Positions 26,694 through 35,366 are shown, counted from the first letter of the stretch. The stretch: 64,000 bases of DNA from CAYFVU01 sp964346645 (GCA_964346645.1 CAYFVU010000007.1:1-64000), one strand, 5' to 3'. The notes: generated by a model from the sequence alone, not told the origin. Numbers and translations are program-made.

Positions 26694-26754
26694 AAATGGT
26701 TCAAACCATGAGGGTTGAACCATTTTTGATTATTTCCACAAAACGTGGTATTCT
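26694..26754 (+). promoter_or_regulatory. Inverted repeat plus promoter of the 26785 aminotransferase
   Basis: Arms AAATGGTTCAA (26694-26704) and TTGAACCATTT (26715-26725) are perfect over 11 bp with a 10-nt centre. The repeat ends directly at TTGATT (26726-26731), followed by 17 bp and TATTCT (26749-26754). The repeat is AT-rich and abuts the -35, so it looks like a regulator binding site. It also lies upstream of the divergent ATP-grasp gene. Confidence 0.6.
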
Positions 26755-26784
26755 ATACTCACGATTTTTCTACAGGGGGCTTGC

Positions 26785-27972
26785 ATGTTTAACGAGGAGA
26801 TACTTGCCGAGAGAACCGGCAATATGGGATCGAGTGCGATCCGAGAAATATTGAAGGTGCTCTCACGACCGGGAATCGTCTCCCTTGCCGGAGGTATGCC
26901 GGCGCCGGAGGCCTTTCCCATGCAGTATATGAAGGAGATCACCGAGCGGGTCATAGACCGCTATAGAACCGACGCATTGCAGTACGGGACGACCGAGGGC
27001 TTCCTTCCCCTCAGAGAGGCGCTCTCGCGCCACCTCAAATCGAGGTGGATCGACGCCACCTCAGACCGTATCAACATCACCACCGGCTCCCAGGGAGTGC
27101 TCGACTCCTTGGGAAAGATCCTGATCAGTCGCGGCGATGCGGTTGCCGTAGAGGCTCCGACCTATCTCGGAGCCATTCAGGCACTCAATCCGTACGGGCC
27201 GAAGTACGTGCGCATGAGGACCGATGAAGACGGCCTCATTCCCGAATCCATGGAGGAGGTCATAAAGGAGCATCGTCCGAAGATGGTCTACTTGATTCCG
27301 ACCTTTCAGAATCCCACCGGCCGGACGATTCCTCAGAAACGGAGAAAACGTATCGCCGAGATCGCCGAGGAGACGAACACCCTCGTCATAGAGGACGATC
27401 CGTACGGAGCCCTCCGATTCCGGGGGAACTTCATTCCCCCGATCTATACAATGGCCCCGGACCACGTGGTCTACTGCGGATCCTTTTCCAAGGTCTTCGC
27501 TCCGGGGTTGCGGGTCGGATTCTACGTGGCGCCGCAGTTTATCGCCAACTGGCTCGTCATGGCCAAGCAGGGGGTGGACCTGCACACGAGCTCATTTACC
27601 CAAGCGCTGGCAACCGAGTTCCTCGAGGGCGGGTACATGGACAAGCACCTGCCCCACATCGTCGAGCTCTACAAGCCGAAGCAGGAGGCGATGCTCAATG
27701 CGATGGAAGAGTACTTCCCGGCGAGTTTTACCTGGTCCAAACCGGACGGAGGCATGTTTATCTGGGCCGAAGGGCCGGAGGGTACCGACGCCATGGAGAT
27801 CTACAACGAGGCCATCGAGAACAACGTCGCCTTTGTCCCCGGCAGGTACTTCTACACCGAAGAGGACGAGGGCAAGGAGACGATGCGCCTGAACTACACG
27901 ATGGTCGACGCGAGTACTATTCGCGACGCCGTCGCGAGGCTTGGAAGGGCAATAGAGACTGTGCTAAAGTAA
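26785..27972 (+). CDS. PLP-dependent aminotransferase (2-aminoadipate/aromatic type)
   Basis: 395 residues, fold type I. It shows QYGTTEGFLPLREALS near residue 70, PTFQNPTGRTIP near 172, VIEDDPYGALRF near 200 (Asp for the pyridine nitrogen) and GSFSKVFAPGLRVGFY with Lys236 as the Schiff-base lysine. The family (LysN, Aro8-like) transaminates 2-aminoadipate, aromatic and branched amino acids with 2-oxoglutarate. A GGGGG-type ribosome site lies 8 nt before the ATG. Hemolysin III follows 7 bp later. It is divergent from the ATP-grasp operon, with a shared operator-like repeat between them, so a link to that pathway is possible. Confidence 0.9.
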   Translation: MFNEEILAERTGNMGSSAIREILKVLSRPGIVSLAGGMPAPEAFPMQYMKEITERVIDRYRTDALQYGTTEGFLPLREALSRHLKSRWIDATSDRINITTGSQGVLDSLGKILISRGDAVAVEAPTYLGAIQALNPYGPKYVRMRTDEDGLIPESMEEVIKEHRPKMVYLIPTFQNPTGRTIPQKRRKRIAEIAEETNTLVIEDDPYGALRFRGNFIPPIYTMAPDHVVYCGSFSKVFAPGLRVGFYVAPQFIANWLVMAKQGVDLHTSSFTQALATEFLEGGYMDKHLPHIVELYKPKQEAMLNAMEEYFPASFTWSKPDGGMFIWAEGPEGTDAMEIYNEAIENNVAFVPGRYFYTEEDEGKETMRLNYTMVDASTIRDAVARLGRAIETVLK

Positions 27973-27979
27973 GCACAGC

Positions 27980-28729
27980 ATGAACGAACAGACGACACAC
28001 GTCCCGGAGACAGCAGGCAGGCTCGGAGCGGGGGAGGCCTCCGCTCCGCCGCAGGCCGATAAGTCGAACCACAACGGTAGTTGGCTCGAGCGGCACATAA
28101 GCCTGCACAGCCACGACAGCGAGCGAGAGGAGCGTGCCTCGGCTCTCGTACACGCTGCCGGTGCCGCAGCGGCGCTGGTTGCCCTGTTCCTCCTCGCCCG
28201 GAAGGGGCTTGCAACCGGTTCTCCCTCGCAGCTATTCGGCTACTTGGTTTATTCGCTTGCAATGGTCGGCCTCTACCTCTCCTCATCCCTCTACCATTTC
28301 GCTCCCGTCTCAAACCTCAAACGGATACTGCGCATCTGCGACCACATGTCGATCTACCTCCTCATCGCGGGAACCTACACACCTATATCGCTTGCCCTCG
28401 GAGGCTACTGGGGAACGCTCACCCTCGTGCTCATCTGGAGCTTCGCCGCAGCGGGAATGGCATTCAAGATCGTATTCTGGGGGAGGTTTCGGCTCGTGCA
28501 GGTGGTCGTCTACATTTTGATGGGATGGATGGTGGTGCTCGTACGGGAGCCGATTCTCGAGACCTTTCCGAGAAACTTTATCCTCACCATATTAGCCGGT
28601 GGTGTGACCTATACCTCGGGGACCATCGTCTATGCGGCAAAGAAACTCCCCTTCTACCACGCACTCTGGCATATATTCGTGCTCGCAGGCAGCGTCTTCT
28701 TCTTTTTTGCAATCTACCTCTATATCTAA
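27980..28729 (+). CDS. Hemolysin III / PAQR-like membrane protein
   Basis: 249 residues. After a hydrophilic N-terminus of about 55 residues there are seven membrane helices. Family-typical residues are SSSLYHFAP near residue 112, DHMSIYLLIAGTYTP near 128, and the final HALWHIFVLAG near 230; the Ser/His/Asp/His set matches the metal site of the alkaline ceramidase/PAQR superfamily. Bacterial members are called hemolysin III, but their activity is unsettled and may concern membrane lipids. Seven bp after the aminotransferase, so probably co-transcribed. Confidence 0.87.
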   Translation: MNEQTTHVPETAGRLGAGEASAPPQADKSNHNGSWLERHISLHSHDSEREERASALVHAAGAAAALVALFLLARKGLATGSPSQLFGYLVYSLAMVGLYLSSSLYHFAPVSNLKRILRICDHMSIYLLIAGTYTPISLALGGYWGTLTLVLIWSFAAAGMAFKIVFWGRFRLVQVVVYILMGWMVVLVREPILETFPRNFILTILAGGVTYTSGTIVYAAKKLPFYHALWHIFVLAGSVFFFFAIYLYI

Positions 28730-28795
28730 TATACTTATGTAACAGGATGGTCTTTGAGATGCGAAATGTGCCGTTTCGTCGGGTAGTGGTCGAAT

Positions 28796-28825
28796 TTGAC
28801 TATTACCTTAGAAAAACAGTATAAT
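28796..28825 (+). promoter_or_regulatory. Strong leaderless promoter of the HMA protein
   Basis: TTGACT (28796-28801), 18 bp, consensus TATAAT (28820-28825), then 6 nt (ATAAAT) to the ATG at 28832. There is no Shine-Dalgarno sequence. This is the best promoter seen in the window. Confidence 0.75.
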
Positions 28826-28831
28826 ATAAAT

Positions 28832-29086
28832 ATGAATACGGAGAGATATTTACAATTATACGGAGCAAACTGCCCATCATGTGCATACAGCATAGAGAGA
28901 GTCGGAAAACGGCTCTCGAAGGTTCAGGACGTCCACGTCGATACGGCGAATGCACGAGTCAAGATTGTCTTCGACTCGGCAGATGAGCAGGAACAGAAGG
29001 TAACCTTGGCGAAACTCGTCGAGGTTATTCAGAGAATCGGTTACGACGCCACCGTGGAATCACCGGGGGTGTCGACGGAACAGTGA
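28832..29086 (+). CDS. Heavy-metal-associated (HMA) domain protein
   Basis: 84 residues, one ferredoxin-like HMA fold. GANCPSCAYSIERV supplies the CxxC metal site (Cys14 and Cys17), followed by DVHVDTANARVKIVF and a closing IGYDATVE, which keep the beta-alpha-beta-beta-alpha-beta order of CopZ/MerP. Expected to bind copper or zinc in the cytoplasm as a chaperone or buffer; no cognate P-type ATPase is in the window. The ATG at 28832 is fixed by the promoter. Nine bp downstream lies a ferritin-like protein, which suggests a shared metal or redox stress role. Confidence 0.85.
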   Translation: MNTERYLQLYGANCPSCAYSIERVGKRLSKVQDVHVDTANARVKIVFDSADEQEQKVTLAKLVEVIQRIGYDATVESPGVSTEQ

Positions 29087-29095
29087 GGAGGTTCT

Positions 29096-29587
29096 ATGGA
29101 GTTACAAGAGGCATTACAGACGGCTATCAAGAGTGAGATCGAAGGAAGAGAGCTGTACAAGACCGCAGCCGAGAAAACCGGTGACAGCAAGGCGAAAGAG
29201 GTATTCAATTTGCTCGCCGACGAAGAGCAGAGCCACCTGAACAGCCTGGTACAGATCGCCAAGGACTACGAGGAGGGAAAAGAGGTATCTATGCCGAATC
29301 TTCCCTCTCCCGCAACCTTCGAAGATGCGGAGAGCCCGATTTTTACCAGAGAATTCAAGGACAAGGTGGCTGACTTCGACATGACCGCTCTCTCGATAGG
29401 CATCAAGCTGGAGCTCGAATCGGAGAAGTTCTACCGACAGACCGCCGAAGAGGCGAGTCAGAAGGAGATCAAGAACCTCTTCGACCGTCTCGCCGATTGG
29501 GAGCGGGGGCACTACGACTATTTACAGCAGCAGGTAGGCTTTTTCGAGAGTTACTATAAGAACAAGTACAGCTTCTTCCGCTTCTGA
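29096..29587 (+). CDS. Ferritin-like protein (rubrerythrin without rubredoxin domain)
   Basis: 163 residues, mostly helical, with two copies of the ferritin-like di-iron pattern: KSEIEGRELY with ADEEQSHLNSL in the first half, and KLELESEKFYRQTAEE with LADWERGHYDYL in the second. The Glu and ExxH residues are the expected iron ligands. The C-terminal rubredoxin-type CxxC domain of classic rubrerythrins is missing. Such proteins remove peroxide or bind iron in anaerobes. It follows the HMA gene by 9 bp with GAGGAGG upstream. Confidence 0.87.
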   Translation: MELQEALQTAIKSEIEGRELYKTAAEKTGDSKAKEVFNLLADEEQSHLNSLVQIAKDYEEGKEVSMPNLPSPATFEDAESPIFTREFKDKVADFDMTALSIGIKLELESEKFYRQTAEEASQKEIKNLFDRLADWERGHYDYLQQQVGFFESYYKNKYSFFRF

Positions 29588-29773
29588 TGAGCGCGACTTA
29601 AGGAAAATTCACCCGGCGTGCTACGTGCCGCCGCAGAGGAACTTCCGGTTCCCCGGCGGCATGCATGGTAAGCCGGTGCGGGTACTCCTCCGTGCAGTCT
29701 ATGGTGCTCGGCGGCGCGGTATAGTGCCGACCGGTCAGCAATTCGGCTAACCGCTGTCGTCCGGAAGAGAAAG

Positions 29774-29802
29774 TTGATTTTTTTTCCACGTTGATTCATA
29801 CT
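29774..29802 (+). promoter_or_regulatory. Probable leaderless promoter of the 29809 lipoprotein gene
   Basis: TTGATT (29774-29779), 17 bp, CATACT (29797-29802), then 6 nt (CGCCGC) to the ATG. Upstream, between the ferritin-like gene and this promoter, GCCGCC (29627) and GGCGGC (29655) can pair around an inner GGAAC/GTTCC stem. This might terminate the previous operon but lacks a T-run. Confidence 0.5.
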
Positions 29803-29808
29803 CGCCGC

Positions 29809-30972
29809 ATGAACTCGAGTAAAAACGTAATCGTTCACAGCATGTATGGCCTCATCATGCTCAGTCTCATCGTGCTCGTTGTGCTTACGGTGAGCGCCTG
29901 CGGCGAGAAGGAGCCGATGAGGATCGGTTTCGCCGGACAGATAACCGGTTCCAAGGCGAATCCGAGCGCCGCTGTGCGAAATGGTGTGAGGCTCGCCGTG
30001 GAGGAAGTGAACGCCGAAGGCGGTATCCGAGGACACAGACTCGAGCTCATCGTGCGGGACGACGAGGGCAGCCCCTCGGTGGCTCGGGAGACGGCCTTTG
30101 AGCTGCACGATGCGGGGGTAGAGGCGATGATCGGCCACACCATCAGCTCTACTACGGCCGCATCCCTCGATGTTATCAACGATGAGAAAATGCCGACCAT
30201 TACCCCCACCGCCACCGCAGACGAGCTCTGGGGCAGGGACGACTATCTCTTCACCCTTCCCTCCTCTAACCGGGAGCTCGCACGGAAGGCGGCGGATTTC
30301 GCAGCCCGGCAGCTCGACTTGAATGCAGTGAGTGTCCTGCTCGACCATTCCAACAAAGCCTATACCGAGAATTTTCTCGCATCGTTCCGCGAGTTCTTCG
30401 AGGCCCACGGCGGCCGTATCGTCTCCGAACACCCCTACCGTACCGACACTTTTCAAAATTTCGAGCGGTTGGTGGCAGAGGCGCTCTCGAAAGCTCCACA
30501 GGGGCTCCTGGTGCTCGCCCCCTCCCTCGATACTGCGATGATCGTACAGCAACTCTACAAAAAGCAGGAACCTATACCGGTGGTCGCGGGCGATTGGGCA
30601 TCCTCTAAGGAGCTGATTCGACAGGGCGGGCCCTATGTCACGCACGTCTACCACACGAATGTCTTAAGATCCTCCTCTCCGAGCGAAAACTTTCTCGCAT
30701 TCGAGGAGAGATACCGTAAGAGGTACAACGAATCTCCCTCTATCGGAGGAGCTCTCGGCTACGAGGCTGCTACGGTTCTGCTCGAGGCGCTGCGCATTCG
30801 GGCGGAAAGCTCCGGTGGAGGACCCGAAGAGCTGAAGGAGATCCTCCTCGACCGCAGCTTCGAAGGTCTCGAAGAACCCCTCAGCTTCGACCGCTACGGC
30901 GACATCCAGAGGACCATCTACATCAAGGGTGTGCGGAACAACCGTTTCGTAGATGTTCCCCTCGGGCAGTGA
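29809..30972 (+). CDS. Amino-acid-type ABC substrate-binding lipoprotein (LivJ/ANF family)
   Basis: 387 residues. A lipoprotein signal ends in the lipobox VSAC (Cys27). The mature protein is a type I periplasmic binding fold: IGFAGQITGSKANPSAAVRNGVRLAVEEVNAEGG, then DDEGSPSVARETAFEL and MIGHTISSTTAASLDV, as in leucine/branched-chain receptors. No livHMGF permease or ATPase genes are near. A sensor kinase follows, so the protein may present its ligand to the kinase rather than feed a transporter (inference). Confidence 0.88.
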   Translation: MNSSKNVIVHSMYGLIMLSLIVLVVLTVSACGEKEPMRIGFAGQITGSKANPSAAVRNGVRLAVEEVNAEGGIRGHRLELIVRDDEGSPSVARETAFELHDAGVEAMIGHTISSTTAASLDVINDEKMPTITPTATADELWGRDDYLFTLPSSNRELARKAADFAARQLDLNAVSVLLDHSNKAYTENFLASFREFFEAHGGRIVSEHPYRTDTFQNFERLVAEALSKAPQGLLVLAPSLDTAMIVQQLYKKQEPIPVVAGDWASSKELIRQGGPYVTHVYHTNVLRSSSPSENFLAFEERYRKRYNESPSIGGALGYEAATVLLEALRIRAESSGGGPEELKEILLDRSFEGLEEPLSFDRYGDIQRTIYIKGVRNNRFVDVPLGQ

Positions 30973-30977
30973 GAATC

Positions 30978-31011
30978 GCCTATGAGTAAAAGAAGCCTAT
31001 GAGTAAAAGAA
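30978..31011. repeat. 17-bp tandem duplication over a start codon
   Basis: GCCTATGAGTAAAAGAA is present twice head to tail (30978-30994 and 30995-31011). Each copy holds an ATGAGTAAAAG start. From the first ATG (30982) only MSKRSL is made before TGA at 31000-31002, and that stop overlaps the second ATG at 30999. Confidence 0.9.
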
Positions 31012-33098
31012 AGAGTCTGCGGGATCTCCTCTTCTTCTACCTGTTGACCGTATCTATAGTTCCTCTGGTCATCTTCGCCTCTGCGGTGCTGCTCTTCGTC
31101 ACTTCCAGGGTCAAAACGGAGGTGCAGGAGGAGAATAGGATCATTGCGCAGTCTATTTCCCGCGAGGTGGGCTCCTTTCTCGAGCAGGTCGACAGCGTCG
31201 AGCGCTGGCTCGTCTCATCACTTACGGTGAACGAGGCAGAGAATCCGATCGCAGAGGCATCCGAAATCGAGCGGCTTCTCGAGGTGACCAGGGACGAGTT
31301 CCCCTTCTTCGAATCGCTCCAACTGCTCGACGGGAAGGGAGTCGTGCGCTACGTTGCTCCCGACAACGAGGACCAGCGCGGCAGCAGCATGGTCAATCAG
31401 CCCTACTTCCACATTCCCTCGAAGACCGGAGAAACGTACTGGTCCTCGACCTTCACCTCCTCGGTCTCCGGCGATCCTACCATCGCCGTCTCCCGATCGA
31501 CCGACTCGGGCGTCCTCGTCGGCTACATCAACCTCAGGCGGCTCGAGCTCTATCCCGAAGCCCCGGAGCGGCTTCGCCGTCAGAGCATTCTGATTACCGA
31601 CCACCGCGGAACCGTCATCGCCTATCCGGACCGCAGACTGGTTCAGCAGCGCAAGAACCTCTACAGCCATCCGGTGATCAAGAACGCCTTCGCCGGCAGG
31701 AGCAACACGTATGAGACATCCTTTCAGGGGGAGAAGGTGCTCTGCAGCGCCTCCGTCATCGAACGAACCGGATGGCCGGTGGTTGTCCTGCAGAAGAGGA
31801 GTGAGGCCTATACGATGATGCGCTACGTAATGTGGACGAGTGTGGGCTTGGTGCTCCTCTCATCGGTGCTGAGCGTTCTCCTCTCATACATCGGCAGGAA
31901 GCGGGTGATGACCCCGTTGCGGAGAATGAATACGGTCATCGAGAGTATCTCTTCCGGGGAATACGGCGGGAGCATACCGAGAAAACGCAGCTACCCGGAG
32001 ATGGAGCGCATAATTACGTCGATGGAGCAGATGAGCCGTGAGGTCGAGCACCGGGAAGAGGCCCTGCGCAAGAGCGAGCAGAAGTACCGCGAACTGGTGC
32101 AGAACGCGGCGAGCATCATCATACGATGGAATGCGGAGTACCGCATCACCTTCCTCAACGAGTATGCCGAGTACTACTGGAATTACTCCGGAGAAGAGGC
32201 GGTCGGCAAGTCGATCGCAGGCAACATCATGCCCGCCGTCACAAAAGACGGGACTCCCTTAGAGGAGACCCTCGACGACCTCTGGCGCAATCCGGAGAAA
32301 TACCGTACCACCTACTTTACCCACCGAACGTCCGGGGGAGGGCTCGTGACCATCAGGTGGACGAATCGACCTATAATCGACGAAGAGGGGCAGGTGGTGG
32401 AGATGCTCTCGGTCGGGACCGACGTAACCGACATCACCGAGATCCGGAAAAAGCTCGAACAATCGCTGCGGGAGAAGGAGGTGCTCCTGCGGGAGGTACA
32501 CCACCGGGTGAAGAACAACCTCCAGGTGATCCTGAGCATGCTCAACCTCAAGTTCGGCCCTCTGCTCGAGGCCGAAGGCGAACGACAACTCTACGACAGC
32601 ATGGGGCACATCTACGCGATCGCGCAGATCCACGAGCAGCTCTACCACACAGACGATTTTACCAGTGTCGATTTCAAGGAGTATCTCGATCAGGTGGTCG
32701 GTTATATCATGAATGTGGAGGAATACCGCATGCTCGAGGTCGAGCTGCACATCGATGTGGCCGAGGTCTATCTCGACCTGGACAGGGCGATTCCCGCCGG
32801 GCTGACCGTCTACGAGCTGGTTACCAACTCGCTCGCCCATGCCGGATTTTCGCGGGGAGAGGGGAGGATCTCCATCTACGGCAGAGAGAAGGGAGAGAGC
32901 ATCAGCCTCGTCGTGCAGGACAACGGACCGGGCTTCGATCCGAGCCGGCTCGACTCCCCTTCGACCTTCGGTTTCACGCTCATAGCCGAGCTCATGCAGC
33001 AGCTCAAGGGCACGATCGAGTACCAAATGGACTACGGCAGCCGCTTCGAAATCACCTTCTCTACCGAGAGCAGATCAGCCGTTTCGCAGAATGCCTAA
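30999..33098 (+). CDS. Membrane sensor histidine kinase (dCache-HAMP-PAS-HisKA_2)
   Basis: 699 residues. Transmembrane helices lie near residues 12-36 and 272-298, enclosing a periplasmic dCache-like sensor of about 235 residues (with QPYFHIPSKTGETYWSS and DPTIAVSRS). A HAMP region is near 300-355 and a PAS module near 360-480. The kinase core begins with EVHHRVKNNLQVILSML (phospho-acceptor His501/502) and has the ATP-binding NxLxHA-like and DNGPGFDPS segments. HisKA_2 kinases often signal to RNA polymerase anti-sigma or stand-alone receiver proteins; no response regulator is adjacent. It probably partners with the binding protein just upstream. Confidence 0.9.
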   Translation: MSKRKSLRDLLFFYLLTVSIVPLVIFASAVLLFVTSRVKTEVQEENRIIAQSISREVGSFLEQVDSVERWLVSSLTVNEAENPIAEASEIERLLEVTRDEFPFFESLQLLDGKGVVRYVAPDNEDQRGSSMVNQPYFHIPSKTGETYWSSTFTSSVSGDPTIAVSRSTDSGVLVGYINLRRLELYPEAPERLRRQSILITDHRGTVIAYPDRRLVQQRKNLYSHPVIKNAFAGRSNTYETSFQGEKVLCSASVIERTGWPVVVLQKRSEAYTMMRYVMWTSVGLVLLSSVLSVLLSYIGRKRVMTPLRRMNTVIESISSGEYGGSIPRKRSYPEMERIITSMEQMSREVEHREEALRKSEQKYRELVQNAASIIIRWNAEYRITFLNEYAEYYWNYSGEEAVGKSIAGNIMPAVTKDGTPLEETLDDLWRNPEKYRTTYFTHRTSGGGLVTIRWTNRPIIDEEGQVVEMLSVGTDVTDITEIRKKLEQSLREKEVLLREVHHRVKNNLQVILSMLNLKFGPLLEAEGERQLYDSMGHIYAIAQIHEQLYHTDDFTSVDFKEYLDQVVGYIMNVEEYRMLEVELHIDVAEVYLDLDRAIPAGLTVYELVTNSLAHAGFSRGEGRISIYGREKGESISLVVQDNGPGFDPSRLDSPSTFGFTLIAELMQQLKGTIEYQMDYGSRFEITFSTESRSAVSQNA

Positions 33099-33122
33099 AA
33101 CGCAGCTTCGAGTCCGGCGACC

Positions 33123-35366
33123 TCAGTCCTCCCTTTCGATTGGATGCATGCTGCCCGCCATGGTGGAGGCGATGGGACGGAGGTCCATCCACCACTGCTC
33201 GAGCGGGCGCTGCAGCTTTTCATCCACCAGGTCGTAGAGCGAGTCGAGGTCGGTAAAGTCCACCTTGCCGTACTGCATGCCGCACATGTAGCTCCTGCAG
33301 GGGGTCTTCGCCGCCTCTGCGAAGAGCCTCTCCATGCATCGTTTCGCCAATCGGGTCGCCTGTATGCGGTCGAACGGGGTGGGATCCCCCCCGTTTTGCT
33401 GGTGGCCGAGAATCGCATAGCGCACGTCGTAGAGGCCCTGTCCCTCCTCCTCGAAGAGGTTGCAGAGAAAGGTGGTCGTGTAGGCTTCGTTCGCCCTCTC
33501 GTTACGGATCATCAGCCCGAGGCGTTTGCCGTACTTGAATCCCTCCACGAGATTGTGTATGTCGTTGCGCAGATCCTCCAGCCTCACCCCCTCTTCGTGG
33601 AGATAGGCCTTCTCGGCGCCGGTGGCGATTGCGCTCAACAGGGTGAGGTAGCCGCAGTACCGCCCCATGACCTCCACGACGAAGACGCGGCGGGAGGCAA
33701 CGGCCGAGTGCTTGATCTTGTCGACCGCCTCCACGATGGTGTTGAGGGCGGTGTCGGAGCCGATGCTCAGCTCCGAGGAGGGGAGGTTGTTGTTTATGGT
33801 GGTCGGCAGACAGATGATGGGTATGTTGAACTCGGGGAACTCTCTGCGGCGGTCGTAGAGGCTGTAGGCGGCGGTGTAACCGTCCCAGCCGCCGATCATG
33901 AGCAGCCCGTTTATGCCGTGTGTGCGGAGGTTTTCGGCGATCTTCGGAAGGTCCTCTTCGCTCGGCTGCACTCGATTGGTGCCGAGCTCGGACCCGCCCC
34001 GCGGCGCCCAGCCGTCGACGCTCATCCAGTCCATGGGATGAATTTTCCCCTCTATAAGCCCCTGGAATCCGTTCTCGATGCCGTACATCTCGTGGCCGTG
34101 GTCTATGCCGATGCGTACCGCGGCCCGGACTGCGTTGTTCATTCCGGGAGAGGGCGGGCCGCCGTGGAGGACGGCGAAGCTCTTGCGCTTGGCCTCCTCC
34201 TCAGGATTTCGGGGAAGAGCACTGATCATGGTGCGGAAGGTGTCGTAGGTGTCGGAGAAGCTGCCGCCGCGCATCTCCATCGCCTTATCGTACTCCTTTT
34301 TCTCGATGATGTCCTTGACGGAGCGGGTCTCCCGCACGCAGTCCATGAGGGGAGAGGCCACCATACGGTGTTTGCGCATGCCGACGAGCTGCGGCGGGTC
34401 GTCATCTGCCATGTTCAGCAGCGTCTCGATCGCGGAGTAACCCTGAGATGTGCTGAGATAGCGGTCGAAGGCGCTTGGTGAGCCTCCCCGCTGCACGTGG
34501 CCGAGGATGGTCAGGCGAGTGTCCTCGGTGAGCCGTTCCTTGAGTACCTGTACCACGTAGTCCGAGCTGATGGGATTGCCGTTGCGGTCTCGAGCTCCCT
34601 CGGCGACAACGGCGATGCTGTAGCGCCTTCCGGCATCACGGCCCTCCTTCATGACCTCGATCATCTTGTCTTCCCAGTTGTCTATGGACGGCGGATTCTC
34701 CGGGATCAGAACCCACTGCGCGCCGGATGCGAGGGCGCTCATGAGGGCGAGGTAGCCGCAGTTGCGTCCCATTACCTCGACGACGAAGGCGCGCTGGTGG
34801 CTGGTGGCCGTGCTCGTAATCGAGTCGATGGCCTCGGTAATGCGGTGGAGAGCAGAATCTGCGCCGATGGTCATGTCGGAGCCGAACATGTCGTTGTCGA
34901 TCGACCCGACGAGGCCGACGAGCTTGAGGTTGCTGTGCTGCTTTTTCTTATTTGCGGTAATCTTACCCTCGGAGACGAGCCGATCGAGGTGCTCGTTCCA
35001 CTCCTCGCGAAACTCGTCTGCGCCGGAGAGGCTTCCGTCTCCGCCGATGACGATGAGGTTGGTGATGTTCCGCTCGATTAGGTTGTGCGCGGCCCGGTAG
35101 CGTCCCTCCTTGGTGCGGAAGTCCTTGGAACGGGCGGAGCCGAGGACGGTGCCGCCGCGGTGCAGGATGCCGCCTACGGAGTTCCAATCCACCTCTTTGA
35201 TGAAGGAGCCTCCTTCGACCATGCCCTGATACCCTTCGTAGATCGCATACGGGGTAAAACCCCGTAGTATCGCCGTGCGTACGACTGCGCGAACGGCGGC
35301 ATTCATTCCCTGCGCATCGCCCCCGCTGGTGAGGACTGCGAGACTTTCGCCGTGTGACATTTTCAT
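33123..35366 (-). CDS. pfkA: Two-domain ATP-dependent 6-phosphofructokinase of eukaryotic type
   Basis: 747 residues made of two homologous PFK halves (about 1-375 and 376-747). The N-half has GGDGS near residue 105, which marks ATP rather than PPi as donor, the catalytic GLVGSIDNDMFGSDMTIG, EVMGRNCGYLAL and LGHVQRGGSPSAFDR. The C-half keeps the fold (GGPPSPGMNNAVRAAV, EVMGRYCGYLTL, LGHQQNGGDPTPFDR), but the position of the catalytic Asp loop reads TTINNN, so it is probably a regulatory half, as in animal and fungal PFK. The resemblance to eukaryotic enzymes extends through both halves. Committed step of glycolysis in the cytoplasm. GGGGGAT precedes the ATG. Confidence 0.92.
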   Translation of the reverse strand: MKMSHGESLAVLTSGGDAQGMNAAVRAVVRTAILRGFTPYAIYEGYQGMVEGGSFIKEVDWNSVGGILHRGGTVLGSARSKDFRTKEGRYRAAHNLIERNITNLIVIGGDGSLSGADEFREEWNEHLDRLVSEGKITANKKKQHSNLKLVGLVGSIDNDMFGSDMTIGADSALHRITEAIDSITSTATSHQRAFVVEVMGRNCGYLALMSALASGAQWVLIPENPPSIDNWEDKMIEVMKEGRDAGRRYSIAVVAEGARDRNGNPISSDYVVQVLKERLTEDTRLTILGHVQRGGSPSAFDRYLSTSQGYSAIETLLNMADDDPPQLVGMRKHRMVASPLMDCVRETRSVKDIIEKKEYDKAMEMRGGSFSDTYDTFRTMISALPRNPEEEAKRKSFAVLHGGPPSPGMNNAVRAAVRIGIDHGHEMYGIENGFQGLIEGKIHPMDWMSVDGWAPRGGSELGTNRVQPSEEDLPKIAENLRTHGINGLLMIGGWDGYTAAYSLYDRRREFPEFNIPIICLPTTINNNLPSSELSIGSDTALNTIVEAVDKIKHSAVASRRVFVVEVMGRYCGYLTLLSAIATGAEKAYLHEEGVRLEDLRNDIHNLVEGFKYGKRLGLMIRNERANEAYTTTFLCNLFEEEGQGLYDVRYAILGHQQNGGDPTPFDRIQATRLAKRCMERLFAEAAKTPCRSYMCGMQYGKVDFTDLDSLYDLVDEKLQRPLEQWWMDLRPIASTMAGSMHPIERED

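Noticed and set aside
26694..26725. Terminator at the AAATGGTTCAA repeat
   Set aside because: The stem is AT-rich, no gene ends before it on the plus strand, and the right arm touches a -35 box.
33123..35366. PPi-dependent phosphofructokinase
   Set aside because: The donor-site motif is GGDGS; PPi enzymes usually carry an Asp there (GGDDS).
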